DNA of 64,000 bases. Source: Hyphodiscus hymeniophilus (Eukaryota > Ascomycota > Leotiomycetes > Helotiales > Hyphodiscaceae). Below the pieces are notes generated by a model. That model was given only the letters and a program-made list of their open reading frames with translations, was not told the origin of the DNA and made no database searches. The stretch lies in the NCBI GenBank assembly GCA_016508695.1, contig VNKQ01000019.1, positions 62,001 to 126,000 on the forward strand, given 5' to 3'. Positions within the stretch are counted from its first letter, which is position 1. Each line of letters starts with the position of its first letter. Below are positions 27,849 to 39,567 of this stretch, one piece after another. The translations under genes were made by a program, and so were the position numbers.

Positions 27849-29346
27849 TAGGGGCCCACTACTAAGTGTTTGACCAGGGCTGGCCAAGTTTAATATAAGG
27901 CTAACTTATATATTATATAAAGGTTAGGATTTAACCCTGGTTAACCCGGGTCAACCAAGTTTAATTAGGTTAATATTAGTTTAACTAGGTTTAAGCGTAA
28001 GTTTAGCCTTCGTTTAATTAGCGTTTATAGTTACTAATCACGTGACTTTGCAAAGTCACGTGATCTTTCCAAGAACTTAATTATTAACCTATATAATTAG
28101 TAATATAAAAAGAGCTATATTAGTATATATTATATATTTTAAATATAAGTTAAAATAAGCTATTTTGATTAAGTGTATAATTAAGGAAAGTGCGATTAAG
28201 AGTAACTTCCTTAATTAAATTAAGTTTAAATTTGGGACGGGCTATAACAACTTGCCTCCCGGCTAAAACAACTTTTCGGGGGTACACTTAACACTCTCGC
28301 TTAGCCATAGTAATTTGTATGCGCAAGCAAGGCTAAACTATATACCTTACCAAACATTAATATATCCTTATTATTCGAGAGAAAGGTAGACCCCGTAGTA
28401 TACTAGGAGAAGTATCACGTGTTATAGAATCGAGTACGTGACGACTACCCTTAGTCTTCGAACTTCCCCCCTCCTTAGCCCCTATAATCCTTAAGCGACC
28501 TAGGTTACTAGTCGGGCAAGTCTTTATAGTCTATTTAGGCCTAAATAAAGTGAGTTTTATTACTCTAGTAATAGCGCAAATAGTAGAAGGATATATCAAT
28601 TAATATAAACTAAGTATACAAAGGGAAAGGAGTTATATAGAGGGGATTTCTTCTATATATAAAGACAATTGCCTTAAAGATATAGCGATAATTATAAGAG
28701 ATATATTATAAAGGCAAGTAATATAAGAAGTTAAAGTTATAATAGTAGAACCTTTTAAGGGTTATACGCAAGATAGGGAGCATAAATTAGATCTGGATTA
28801 TAATGAGTTAGTATAATAATATATATTACACGCTCTTGCGCGCATATAAATTAGTATAGTGGGGGAAGCTTCCTAGATATATACCTGTGGGTAGGGTTAA
28901 CTAAGTTATTTTAGCCGGGAGGCAAGTTATTATAGCCCGTCCCTTAAATTTTTCGATTAAGCTATAACTAGCCCAATTTCAACGCTAAAATTAAGCGAGT
29001 TATAAATTCGGTTAAAACAGGAAAAACAGTACTAGGGAGGCTAGCTACTAACCTAGATAGGCTAAATTATAATAAATAAAATTTTTAAAAAAAAGGTTTT
29101 TTTAAATTTTATTTAAACTTAATTTAAACTGGGTTAACTTTTTAAACTAGTTTAACCCGTTTCGCAGATTAAACTTCAAATTTTTACTAATTTACTATTA
29201 ATAGTATAATTAACCTTGGTCAACCCAGGTTAACCCGGGTTAACCTTAGTTAACCTTAGTTAATTCCGGTTTAATTTGAAAATAATCTTTAGTATATTTA
29301 TAAGTAACCTAGGTTAACCCTGGTCAAACACTTGTACTAGTGCCTA
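27849..29346. mobile_element. Inverted-repeat element hosting a MULE derivative
   Basis: The left end contains AGTGTTTGACCAGGG (27,864 onward) and the right end its inverted copy CCCTGGTCAAACACTT (29,319-29,334). Both are followed inwards by degenerate GGTTAACCCGGGTTAACC-type repeats. A third end of the same family sits inverted at 52,150-52,315, and a related one begins near 29,898. The element is interrupted by the MULE derivative at 28,234-28,942. No transposase is readable and no target duplication was found. The family is unknown to me; a hAT-like start (TAGGGGCC) is possible. Confidence 0.5.
28234..28942 (+). mobile_element. Non-autonomous MULE derivative
   Basis: The ends GGGACGGGCTATAACAACTT and AGTTATTATAGCCCGTCC match the MULE copy at 25,119. 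The middle is deleted: about 140 bases of 5' sequence join directly to the 3' third. The flanks are TTTAAATTT and CTTAAATTT, a 9-base duplication differing by one C/T transition. It carries no transposase block. Confidence 0.75.
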
Positions 29347-30000
29347 TATAGTAGTTATTATTAATTTATTTTAAAATAAAGTCTAGTTAAAAACTATATA
29401 AAAGGCTATCTCTAATATATTTAAAAACTTATTACTTAATATACAGGCTTAGTCGGATAATACTAAAGATATTAACGCTAATATTAATATTAGTTAATAG
29501 TTTATAATTAATAATAAGGTCTTACTTATTAATAATAACTAAATCCCTTATAATATACGTTTAATAATATATATTGAGTTTATTATAACACTAATAAACT
29601 AAAAAAGAGGCCTAATAACTTATATTACTAATAATAAAAGCAAACTATATAAGTTTATTAATCCCGCTATTCTAGACGACTTTATTATTAATTTCCTAAT
29701 ACTCTTATAATCTAGTATTTTCCTACTTCCTTAGGGGAGGCTTCTTTTAGTTATTTGAAGCTCCTTTTTACGAATTACTAACTCTAATAGTCTCTAAGTT
29801 ATACTTAGATTAAATACCCCAGGTTCTAGCATTATTATCTAGGTTAATATTAAATAGGTAAGCATTAATTATATTATGCATTTCTATTATTACTACTTAG
29901 GGGGCCACTACAAAGTAATTGACCTAAGTTAATTTATAAATAATCTAAATATTAAAAATTAAGCTAAGATAAACCTGGATTACCTATCTAGATTAATCCG

Positions 30001-30108
30001 GATTAGGATTAAGCTTAGGATTAGGATTAAGATTAAGATTAAGATTAAGATTAAGATTAAGATTAAGATCAGAGTTAAGATTAAAATTAAGGTTAGGGTT
30101 AAGATTAA
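30001..30108 (+). repeat. GATTAA hexamer array
   Basis: About fifteen imperfect hexamers of GATTAA/GATTAG with one GGTTAGGGTT near the end. They resemble, but are not, the fungal telomere repeat TTAGGG. They lie inside the island in a 29,347-30,389 stretch where I recognise nothing else except one end of the inverted-repeat family near 29,898. Confidence 0.7.
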
Positions 30109-31039
30109 GTTTAGACTTAAACTTACTTAATAAACTTAAAACTAAATTAAATCCAATTAAATTTCTCTTTCCTTAACTAAAACCAATTAAATCGCTCTTT
30201 CCCTAAATACAAACTATTTAAACTAATTTTTTCTAAGAAAAAAAACTTTAAGTTTAAAGCGGGAAGGCCTTATAACCCACGCTAAAATTAAGCAACTTAA
30301 AGTTTTAAGCGATTTGTAAAAAACACTATCTAGAGTAGGCGCTAATACTCGCTTAAGGCTATAAGACAATACTAAACAAAATAATACTTGGGTTAAGTTA
30401 TTTTAACTTTACTCCTAGCTATTTTAATTCTAAGAGGTATACCTAATAAATATATGTACCTAAAGACACTTTCTCTTTTAAAATATAATGGGTTAGGATT
30501 AATAATTAAAGTTAGTTTCTAAGGGGTTAAAAAGTAATAAGAGCCCCTTATATAAGTATATCTTATATAATCGTCGACTCGCTTACGGGCCTCTCTACTA
30601 TTATTCTTAGATAGTCGGGGAAAGTAAAATAGGCTAGTACTCAAAATAGGCCGCAAAACCAAAAAGATAATTTATATAAGAACGCCTAATAAAAAATCTT
30701 TGTAAACTTTATAACTATTCTTAAATTTTTACTATAACTTTAAATCGCGAATCTAGTATACTTCTTTAAAAACCCCTTAAAGACTCTATTATACTAAATA
30801 ATACAAACGACGCAAAATAATAACTATATAACGCAATTATATTCTTAAAAGAATATCCTAAAGAATAAAAATATATAGCTACACGAATATATCGAGTAAA
30901 CCCAAGAATCTTAAGTAATGCGATTACTTAAACGACTAAAGGAAAATGTCCTAGAACTAATAGTTATAATCGAATTCTTACAAATGCGTAAGAGAGATAA
31001 GTCTTCTTCTTTATTAAGTATTAGCTTAAGTATAATTAA

Positions 31040-31392
31040 GGGTTGAGCTATTTCAACTCTACTCCCGGCTACTTTAACTCTTAGGGGGTATACCTAGAAA
31101 CGCACGTACTTAGAGATACTTTCTCTACTAAAACACAGTGGGTTAGGGTTAGTAGTTAGGGTTAGTTCCGGGGGTTGGGGGGCGGTTAAAGCCCCTTATA
31201 TAAGGATATTTTATTTATTTATATTATTTCTTGTAATTATATTTGATTATATTTTAAGTAGAATATTAAAAGTAGTTATAGAGTTTTGATATTCCCATAC
31301 GGACATAAATATACTATACGTACTATAGTATATATAACTAATAAGGACTAGTAGAGTTAAAGTAGCCAGGAGTAAAGTTGAAATAGCTTAAC
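31040..31392 (+). mobile_element. 353-base MULE-type MITE
   Basis: It starts GGGTTGAGCTATTTCAACTC, ends GTTGAAATAGCTTAACC, and is flanked by identical 9-base duplications TATAATTAA (31,031-31,039 and 31,393-31,401). The interior has no coding potential and contains GGTTAGGGTTAG-like telomere-resembling hexamers near 31,140. It looks less mutated than its surroundings, so it may be a young insertion. Confidence 0.82.
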
Positions 31393-31649
31393 CTATAATT
31401 AACTCCCGACTTAAGAGATTCTTATAGTAATTATTACAAAACTTCGCATAGAGGTTAATAAGCTAGTACCTTCGTATTACTAGCTTATAGAGTTCTAGAA
31501 GGAAAAGTAATTATATAAAATTAAGACTAAGGCAATTATAAAGAAAAGAGTAACTACTAATAACGATTAGATTATAAAGTACTAATATAAAGCGATATAC
31601 CTCTTAGTTTTAATTTAATACAAAATATAGCCTAGAAACCTATATAATA

Positions 31650-32335
31650 TAAACGAGACTAGCTTTCGCATTAGATATACTTAAGGAGTAGAAATAATTA
31701 TTCTAAACGAGGTTTAAGAAGTAAGAATTACTCACCTACTTACTTAACTTAAATTTAGTATATACTAACTTATTAAGTCTATTTTATTTCCCCCGAGAAT
31801 TATAAATCCCTTATAGTTATTAAAACAATTAATACTAAAAGCAATTATAAAATCCTACTTTTCTATATCGCGCAAGGCAAATATATTATAATAGTATAGT
31901 TTAATAATAACCTAAATAAAAGAGAGAAGATTAGTATATTAGATTAGGGTTTACAAACGATAATATTACTTTATTATAGCTTAATTCTTTTATTAAATTT
32001 TTAGGCGCAAAAGAGGGGGAGTCCTAGTATATAATTCTTTGCAATTAAGGGGGAGGGTTATAATACACTGGAATTCTATTTAAAAGTATATAAAAATAGT
32101 ATTATTATTCTTTTATTCCCTTTATATCTTATATACGTTCTCTAGCCTCTAGACGTTATTATCTTTTAAGTTTATAAGTATTAGTATTAAAAGGCTTTTT
32201 AATTTGCGATTATAAACCTCGAACTCGATTATAAGATTTTAGTCTTCTTTTAAGACCTTTACTCGATTTAATAAAAGACCTTTATTATAGTGACTATTAA
32301 GAGCGCTTTGAAAAAGGTAAGACTATAAAGACTAT
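31650..32335 (+). pseudogene. pogo-type DDE transposase remnant
   Basis: With stops ignored, the plus strand reads YNINETSFRIRYTQGVEII (one position there is a stop in the sequence), matching the first catalytic block N-x-D-E-T-G-F with Asp changed to Asn. Further on, ILLFPLYLIYVL, PLDVIIF and KYQYQKAF match the conserved PPHTSHLLQPLDVGVF region near the third catalytic residue. It ends with TFIIVTIKSALKK, the typical start of the C-terminal helix-rich part. Confidence 0.75.
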
Positions 32336-32486
32336 AATAGAAACAAGTCGAAAAGAACCTTAATCGATTTAAAAAGAAGACTATAAGAAACGATATAAAA
32401 GAGATTAAAACCCTCGATTAAAAACTTATTTCTTACCTTTTTTAAACCCCTCAAATTATATACTAAGTCGAACAATACCTTAATAA

Positions 32487-33201
32487 TAGGCTGGCCGACA
32501 GTCTGGTCCGGTCCTAGACTATAGGTTTTTTGGGGACTATAGAATAGTCTAGTCTCAAAATTTAAATTTTTAGGGACTATATTTAGACTATAGTCTTATA
32601 GTCTAGTTTATAAACGGTTCGGTTTGGTCTAAACTATTATAAATAACTAGACTATCTTTATTAGTATATAAAATTAAAAAAGTTTTTATATAAAAGTTAT
32701 AGAGTAACGCTTAAAAGTAACGATATAATATTTAAAATTAAAAAATAATTAATATTTAATTAATTAAATTATAAACGGTCTCTTTAAATTTTTTTAAGAC
32801 TATTATAATTTAGTCTTAAATAAATTTGGGGACTATTATATAAACGGTTTGGTCCTAAATGTCGCGTAGATAATTGGTCTGATCTTTAAGAAGAAAGGGT
32901 TTGTGAGAAAAGACTACTCGAATAAGCGTATATTAAGTATTATTTAGTCTAAAGAAAGAAGAAGAGGAAGTGAGTCTTCTCCTAGGTATTAAATTACTCT
33001 CGTAGAGCTTAGCGAAATAAGTACTTAGATAGAGCTTAGGTAATCATACGACGTGACTAAATATTCAACGAGTGTGATTAGATATTCTATAACTATAAGA
33101 TTAGTTGAGCCTTAATTTTGTGATACTAAATAATTTTTGCGGACTATTAGATAGTTTGGTCTAGTCTAGTCTAAAGACTATAGTCTAGTCCGGCTAGTCT
33201 A
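32487..33201 (+). mobile_element. Non-autonomous hAT element with internal solo LTR
   Basis: The ends are TAGGCTGGCCGACAGTCTGG and the inverted counterpart AGTCCGGCTAGTCTA. Identical 8-base duplications CTTAATAA (32,479-32,486 and 33,202-33,209) flank it, as expected for hAT transposition. Subterminal TAGTCTAGTC motifs recur on both sides. A 266-base solo LTR at 32,860-33,125 is inserted within, leaving an original element of about 444 bases. No transposase. Confidence 0.85.
32860..33125 (-). repeat. 266-base solo LTR
   Basis: In reverse complement this is the same sequence family and exactly the same length as the LTR at 5,969-6,234. It is flanked by 5-base duplications CTAAA (32,855-32,859 and 33,126-33,130). 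That proves an LTR-retrotransposon insertion followed by LTR-LTR recombination. Confidence 0.87.
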
Positions 33202-34281
33202 CTTAATAATATAACTCTAAAATTATTAGATCTTATAAGTTTACTTACTTAATATTAATAGTAATCGTTTTATAAAGGTACTAAGAAAGTAATTAACGAG
33301 GTTATAATAATTCGAGCTAAAAATAAGATATTCTTTAGTCGTTTTTAAAAGATTATAAAGTAAAAGACTTAAAGTTATTAACGACTCTAAAAGAGTAATA
33401 TACTCTTTATAAAAAACATATAAAAGCTAATTAATAAGAAAAAGAAAGATATTACTAATAAAAAAAAAGATAATTAAAACTATATACTAAAAAGTAATAA
33501 ACGCAAAAAAGGCTTAAAAGCACACAAAAAGTATAACTATATATAAGTAAGATTAATTTCGAAAATAATAACTTAAATCGATTTTACTTAATAATATTAT
33601 ACTATTTCTTACTCGTACTTCTATTCTTAACCCTAAGGCAATTAAGAAAGTACGATTAGACGCTTAATTACTTAGCTTATAACTCGATACGTAACTTAAA
33701 AGATATATAAAGTTAGAGTTAAAAAGAGAAAAACAAGAAGAAAAAGACGATTAGTTCGAAATTATACTCGAATTATATAAACTTGCGTTATTAATATAAC
33801 TAATACTATAAGGTAATAATTTCGTATTATTTAGTAGTTTTAGTAATAAAGAAGATATTATTATAAAGTAAGAATTAAATACGAATTTAAATAGTTTGAA
33901 TATTTAATATACTTTATAGGTCTTACTTATCGATTTGGATTAATAAGTAGAATTTCGTATACTCTTTGGATACTTAAAATACTATATTTTTAGTGTGAAT
34001 TAAGTGATTTTTAGTATTCTTAGTTTGTAGCCCATTTTAAGTGCCAGTCTATTTCACTTTCTCCGACTACTTAGGAACAATACCTAGCAAAGAGGCCTGT
34101 AAGCGAGTCGACGATTATCTTTGTTTCTAAGGTAAAAAGTACATATTAAAGTAATAAGTAAATTTAATATTCTTATATAGTTTATTAGATTTATATAAAT
34201 ATTTAAGTATAAATTACTAATAAGGATTAATAGAATTAAAATAGCCGGAAGTAAAGTTAAAATAGCTTAACCCTAAAGATA

Positions 34282-36543
34282 ATAAGGTTAAAGAGTATAT
34301 ATATAATATTAGTATATAAAAAAAAAAATAGTTCTAAGTATAAGTAATAAAATCTCGCATTTTAATTATAAGAAGACTTAAAAGAGCCTCTTATAAATTC
34401 CTCGGGATTATTATCTCCTTTAAAGACTTAATTTATATAATAATTAGTTTTTAAATTACTTATATTATTAGTATTAATAGCGATTACCTTATAATGCGAG
34501 AAATTATTAATATCTCGAAATAATTATAAGTAATTACAGAAGGTTATAATACTTTAGCTATTAGTAATAAGGTTATATACCTAATAATATATAATTCTAA
34601 TTATTACTTTAGCTTAATATTAAAGTAAGTTCTTTAAGGATATTTATTAATATTATAACTTAAATAATGTCTAATTTAAGTCTTTATTAATAAGCCTAAA
34701 TAATAAAAGAATAAAGACAAGCAAGTTAAAATAACTATTAAATATAAGAACTAATATTGTTAGTTTAATTTAATTAATCTCATTACTAAGATCTTAATAA
34801 TTAAGGACCTAATTTATATTATATATTTCGGCCTTATAAAATATATAAACGAGCTTATCAAGTTTTAATATTTATAAGTATAAGGCTTATTTATAATAAT
34901 AATATCCGGTTATTTTGTTATAAACTAAAAATACAATATTATTATCCCTAGTAATATTATTAATTTAAAAGCTATAAAAGCCTCTTTTAAAGAAAGAGTT
35001 ATATTTATTAAACGAGATAAGTACTTAAACTTAAAAACGTTAAATAAGATTATCCTTATATTATAATTAATTATATATTATAAAGACGTTTTAATTAGCC
35101 TTAGTATATTATATACTCTTAATAAAAAGGAACTCTTTTTATTTAAAAATATATTCGAGGTTATAAAAGGCTAAAAGCTAATATTATATACCGCCTTAAT
35201 ATCTAAATATAATAATACTTTAAATTATAATTAAATATTAAAGAGAAATAAATTATTAAGCTAAATCTAGACTTTAATCTTATTTAGACTCTTAAGTTAT
35301 TTATAAAGATAATACCTTTATAAATATTCGATTTACTTATTTAACCCCAGGAGTATTAGAAGTTTAATATGATAATAAAGCTAATATTAAAGTATTCTCT
35401 AAATTATTTAACTTTAAGTAATAATATCCTATATTATAATTATTTATATTATTTATTAATAACTTTAGTATTTATTATAATATATATTACGCGCTAAAAG
35501 TATTTTATTAAACTCTAATAAACCTTATATATTATAATTAATATAAGCTTATTAATATATTTATATTTACTTTAAGACTTTATAACGCGTTTATAAAGAA
35601 TATTATATAGAACCTTTAAGATAATATAAATTAGTTAGCTATTAGAATAATAATTACAATTAATAAAAACAAACGATATATAAGAGTATTTATAATTATA
35701 TTAATTAGCGATATATTATAATAAGTAAATAACTTAGGATTTATATGTTATAATATTATACGGGGCTATTAGACTTATATAATTACTTATAATAAAAGGG
35801 CTAATCCAAACTTTAATATTATTAAGAATAGTTAATATTATTTTAATATTATTTACCTATAAGAATAGAGAACCGAACTTATTAATAGGGAATATACTAA
35901 TTTCTTTAATTCTTATAATATATAGGAGGAGCCTTCTTTAATTTGAGGTCTTATATTATATTTAGACTTTATTCTCGGAAGTATATATAATACTTTATAT
36001 TTAAAATAAAGAGAAATTAATTATGTTATATCTGTAATACTCTTTAATAATGTTCTAATAATAGCTAATAAGGCTAGTTATATTTGTATAATATAAGTAT
36101 TATTATTTTCATATAAATAAAGCTATAGTTAAAGTCCTTTATATTTATTCTTATATTTATTATTAAAAACCAAACGAATAATTTTTATTACTCTTCTTAT
36201 ATTATAATATTATAATTTAAAGTTCTTAATTCCGGTTTATTATTTATATAAATACTTATAAATTACAATTTGGAATTAATTATTTTGGGCTTAATATCTT
36301 TATTTTAGTATTTTATTTTTCTATTTCGCAATATTATAAAATTAATTTTAAGAATATATTTAAGATATATAGAAGATATAGAGTTTGCTAAACGACTTAT
36401 TTAAGGTAATTATTATTACTTAAGAGTTATAATTAATTATACCGAAAATAATAAAGAGGGTTTATAAAGATTAGTAATAATTAATAATAATAATTATAAT
36501 ATAAATAGTAATATAGAAAATTACTTTTTAATATTATCGGATA
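34282..36543 (+). other. AT-rich decayed repeat, protein-like on plus strand
   Basis: Between about 34,840 and 35,300 the plus strand keeps a long stretch of protein-like composition when stops are ignored, for example ASFKERVIFIKRDKYLNL and LYTLNKKELFLFKNIFEV. I do not recognise the family; it may be the C-terminal region of a large transposase. The remainder shows nothing readable. Confidence 0.4.
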
Positions 36544-36551
36544 TTAAAGAG

Positions 36552-37144
36552 TAGACTAGCCGACAGTCTGGTTCGGTCCTAGACTATAGGGTTTTTAGGG
36601 ACTATATAATAGTCTAGTCTTAAAACTTAAATTTTTGGGGATTATACTTAGGACTATAGTCTTATAGTTTAGTCTATAAATAGTTTGGTCTTAAAACCTA
36701 GATTTATAAGGACTATATTTAGGACTATAGTCTTATAGTCTAATCTATAAATAGTAGTTTAGTTTAGTCTAGACTATTATAAATATTTAGATTATCTTTA
36801 TTAATATATAAAATTAAAAAAGTTTTTATATAAAAATTATAAAGTAATACTTAAAAGTAATATTATAATATTTAAAATTAAAAAATATTTAATATTTAAT
36901 TAATTAAATTATAAACGGTTTAAACCGACTTTTTTGAGACTATTATAGTCTAGTTCTAACTATAAATTAGAGACTGTTATATAGTTTAGTCTCGATTTCT
37001 TAGGACTAAACTATATATAGTCTAGTCCTAATTATAAAATAAAGACCGTTTAATAGTCTAGTCCTAAAAATAGAGACTATGGTCTAATTTTTATAGTCTA
37101 GTCCAGTCTAAACCATAAGACTATAGTCTAGTCCGGCCAGTCTA
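36552..37144 (+). mobile_element. Second non-autonomous hAT element
   Basis: The 593-base element begins TAGACTAGCCGACAGTCTGG and ends AGTCCGGCCAGTCTA. Identical 8-base duplications TTAAAGAG (36,544-36,551 and 37,145-37,152) flank it. It is full of TAGTCTAGTCC and GACTATAGTC motifs and has no coding potential. The terminal and subterminal motifs are shared with the 6.5 kb hAT element at 44,599-51,118, the likely source of transposase for the family. Confidence 0.87.
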
Positions 37145-37152
37145 TTAAAGAG

Positions 37153-38217
37153 AAAAAAGGTAATATAGATTCTAATAACTCTAATAAACCTAGTAACTCT
37201 AATAGCTCTAATAATTCTAAACGCAATATATTAATTAATACCAATATAAGTAAGGCTTTCTTAATTATTAAAAACGAGGCAGTAATAATATTATTACTCT
37301 TTTTTAAATATTAAAACCTTTAAAAAGCTATAAATCGAAATAAGACAAATTATAAAGTCTATTAAATATTTATATTAGATTATATATTATAGATAATATC
37401 TTTAAGAAAAAGTATATTATAAATAATAATATATTATTATAAGAAATAACTTACTTATATATTTTATTATTTTAGAAAATAATACTAATAATGTCTTAAT
37501 AAATAAAAGTAATAAGTAAACGTAATAATATTACTTAATCTTATAGCTTATTTATTTATAAAGAACGTATTATTTTAATTATTTCGCCTAGGATTTATAA
37601 GCTTATAATAAGCTTTTCTAAATCTTATTAATATACTTACCTTTATTAAATTTCTTTACTCCGAGCTAATTTATAGCTTTATATTACTAGCCAAGCGTAT
37701 TACTAATAATAATAATAATAATAAAGGATATAGTAAATATAAAGTATATATTAGTAAGTATACAAGTTAAAGATTCTAAACTAGCTCTAAGTATTGCGTA
37801 ATATTTATAACTAAAGGTATATTACTATTTATTATAGTTTAGTTATTAACGTAGCCTAAGTATTAGAAATTTATATTGATTTTTAATATAATTTATATCT
37901 CTTCTTCCTTTTATTAATTTATTCGATATATATTTATTAATTATTAAATTCTTAATATTATATTATTTTAGTAAGAAGATAAGATTTAGTAATATAAGCG
38001 CTTCTTATTTATAAGGTTAAATAGTTATTATAGTATTACTAAATATTTAATATTAGGGATTTTACTATAATTAAAAAGAGGTAATACTAGGTTTATTAAT
38101 TCTTAATTATTCGATTTAATTATAAGTAATATATATTTGTAATTACTTATTAACTTTACTAATTAAGAGTATTTGATATATTACTAGGAATATTAATATA
38201 TAAGTTATTTATAAAGG
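37153..38217. other. AT-rich stretch without recognisable element
   Basis: This is probably the continuation of the decayed repeat at 34,282-36,543, interrupted by the small hAT element. A short AATAAT run occurs near 37,705. Nothing else could be identified on either strand. Confidence 0.5.
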
Positions 38218-38222
38218 TAAGG

Positions 38223-38628
38223 TATTACAAAGCACATAATAGCTTATGGCCTAAGACTTAATAACTAGGTTATAAGAGAATTATAAGTAAAGATTACAAG
38301 AGTAAAAAGTTACTTTGTATTATATAATAGAGTCTTATAAGCGAGAAGTCCCGACTATTTAGAGACTCTTATTATAAAAGACTCTAGACTCCTTAAAATA
38401 AAGACTTTAAACTCTTTAGCCTAAGACTTTAAGATAATAAAAGTTTTATATAAGTAATAGTATTTCTTTAGTAAATAAAAGCTTTATACTTAACTCAAAT
38501 AAAGTATCTTTATATATACTTAGTAACTTATAATAGTTTTATATTACTTAACTATTAATTAACTTTTCTACTTACTTAACCTAATTAACTTACTTATAAC
38601 TTATTACTAAGAGTCGAGGTTTATTATA
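38223..38628 (+). repeat. 5' LTR of the Gypsy element
   Basis: 406 bases beginning TATTACAAAGCACATAATAG and ending GAGGTTTATTATA. It differs from the 3' LTR almost only by A/G and C/T changes in the parts I aligned. The following bases (TTTAAGTATTAATACT) presumably hold the degraded primer-binding site. Confidence 0.87.
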
Positions 38629-39525
38629 ATTTAAGTATTAATACTAATAAGTATTAGAGTATACGTTAATTAAGTAATAATATTTTTAAAAGTAAGAAGT
38701 TTTAGAGGCTATTAGGCTAAAGAACCTAAAAGATTTATAATAATAGAAATACCCGTAATAGAAAAGAGACTTATAATAGTAAGAGAGATTAATAAGAATA
38801 TTAAATATAAAATAGTTAACTTATTTATAAGAGAACAAAACTAGCTTTAAGGCTTTATTTTATAGCTTCGACTATATATAAAGTTTAATAGGAAATAATT
38901 CTAATCTCTAATAAAACGAGTCCTTTAAGTAATAATTATACTAAAGAAAAAAGTACTTAATTAAATTAAGAGGTTTTTAGAAGACTACCTTACTAATACT
39001 AATAATAAAGGATAATTTATAAGGGTTATATAAAAAACTACTTTAAAAATCTTTAAAATATAAAAAGGATTTCTAAAAGAATTATAAGTAAACTTTAATA
39101 TAATAAACAAAAAGGCTAAAGTAAAACGAGCTATTAAGAACTTATAATAAAAGGGGTTAGCTACTTTATATACCCGCGACTTCTAGAGGTACTTTACTTA
39201 TATAAGCTAAGATAATAGCGCCTTATATTACTAGTATAAAAAGAGTCTTAAGGATTTCGTTAAAAAAGAACTTTTATAATATAAGGAAGAAGTCGATATA
39301 ATAGAACGACTTATTAAAGCTATATACTAGATAAATAATAATTAGTATAAGTTAAAACTAAAACAAAAAGAAAAGTCTTACTTAACTTATAAACGCGTAA
39401 GTAAAGGAAAAAAGAGATACTTATAATATAATAACTCTTATAAAAGAAGAGACCCTATAGAATTAAATATTATATTTAAGGAACTTAACCTTACTAAGAA
39501 GTAAAAGTATATATAAAAATATATA

Positions 39526-39567
39526 TACTTTAATTATAGTAAACTAGAGTATATAGCCCGAAATTAT
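39526..39567 (+). pseudogene. gag CCHC zinc-knuckle relic
   Basis: The codons read YFNYSKLEYIARNY. This is a gag zinc knuckle C-x2-C-x4-H-x4-C in which all three Cys and the His have become Tyr and Gly residues have become Ser or Glu, each explained by a single G-to-A or C-to-T change. It marks the end of the gag region (about 38,800-39,600). Confidence 0.83.

Larger units (their letters stand above)
30570..34115 (+). mobile_element. pogo/Tc1-type transposon carrying nested insertions
   Basis: The element is bounded by TA dinucleotides and by inverted repeats of about 95 bases. The left starts ATCGTCGACTCGCTTAC, the right ends GTAAGCGAGTCGACGAT, and both contain a diverged AGTCGGRGAAAGTRAAATAG block. 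It holds a pogo-family transposase remnant. It was later entered by a MULE-type MITE (31,040-31,392) and a hAT derivative (32,487-33,201). Removing these leaves roughly 2.5 kb, close to the usual size of fungal pogo/Fot1 elements. Confidence 0.78.
30390..34272 (+). mobile_element. Short MULE-type MITE split by a pogo element
   Basis: The left arm (30,390-30,567) begins GGGTTAAGTTATTTTAAC and the right arm (34,118-34,272) ends GTTAAAATAGCTTAACC. Joined, the arms make an element of about 330 bases. Its interior closely parallels the intact MITE at 31,040-31,392, including the shared block AGCCCCTTATATAAG. The 3.5 kb between the arms is the pogo-like element and its own insertions. Confidence 0.72.
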
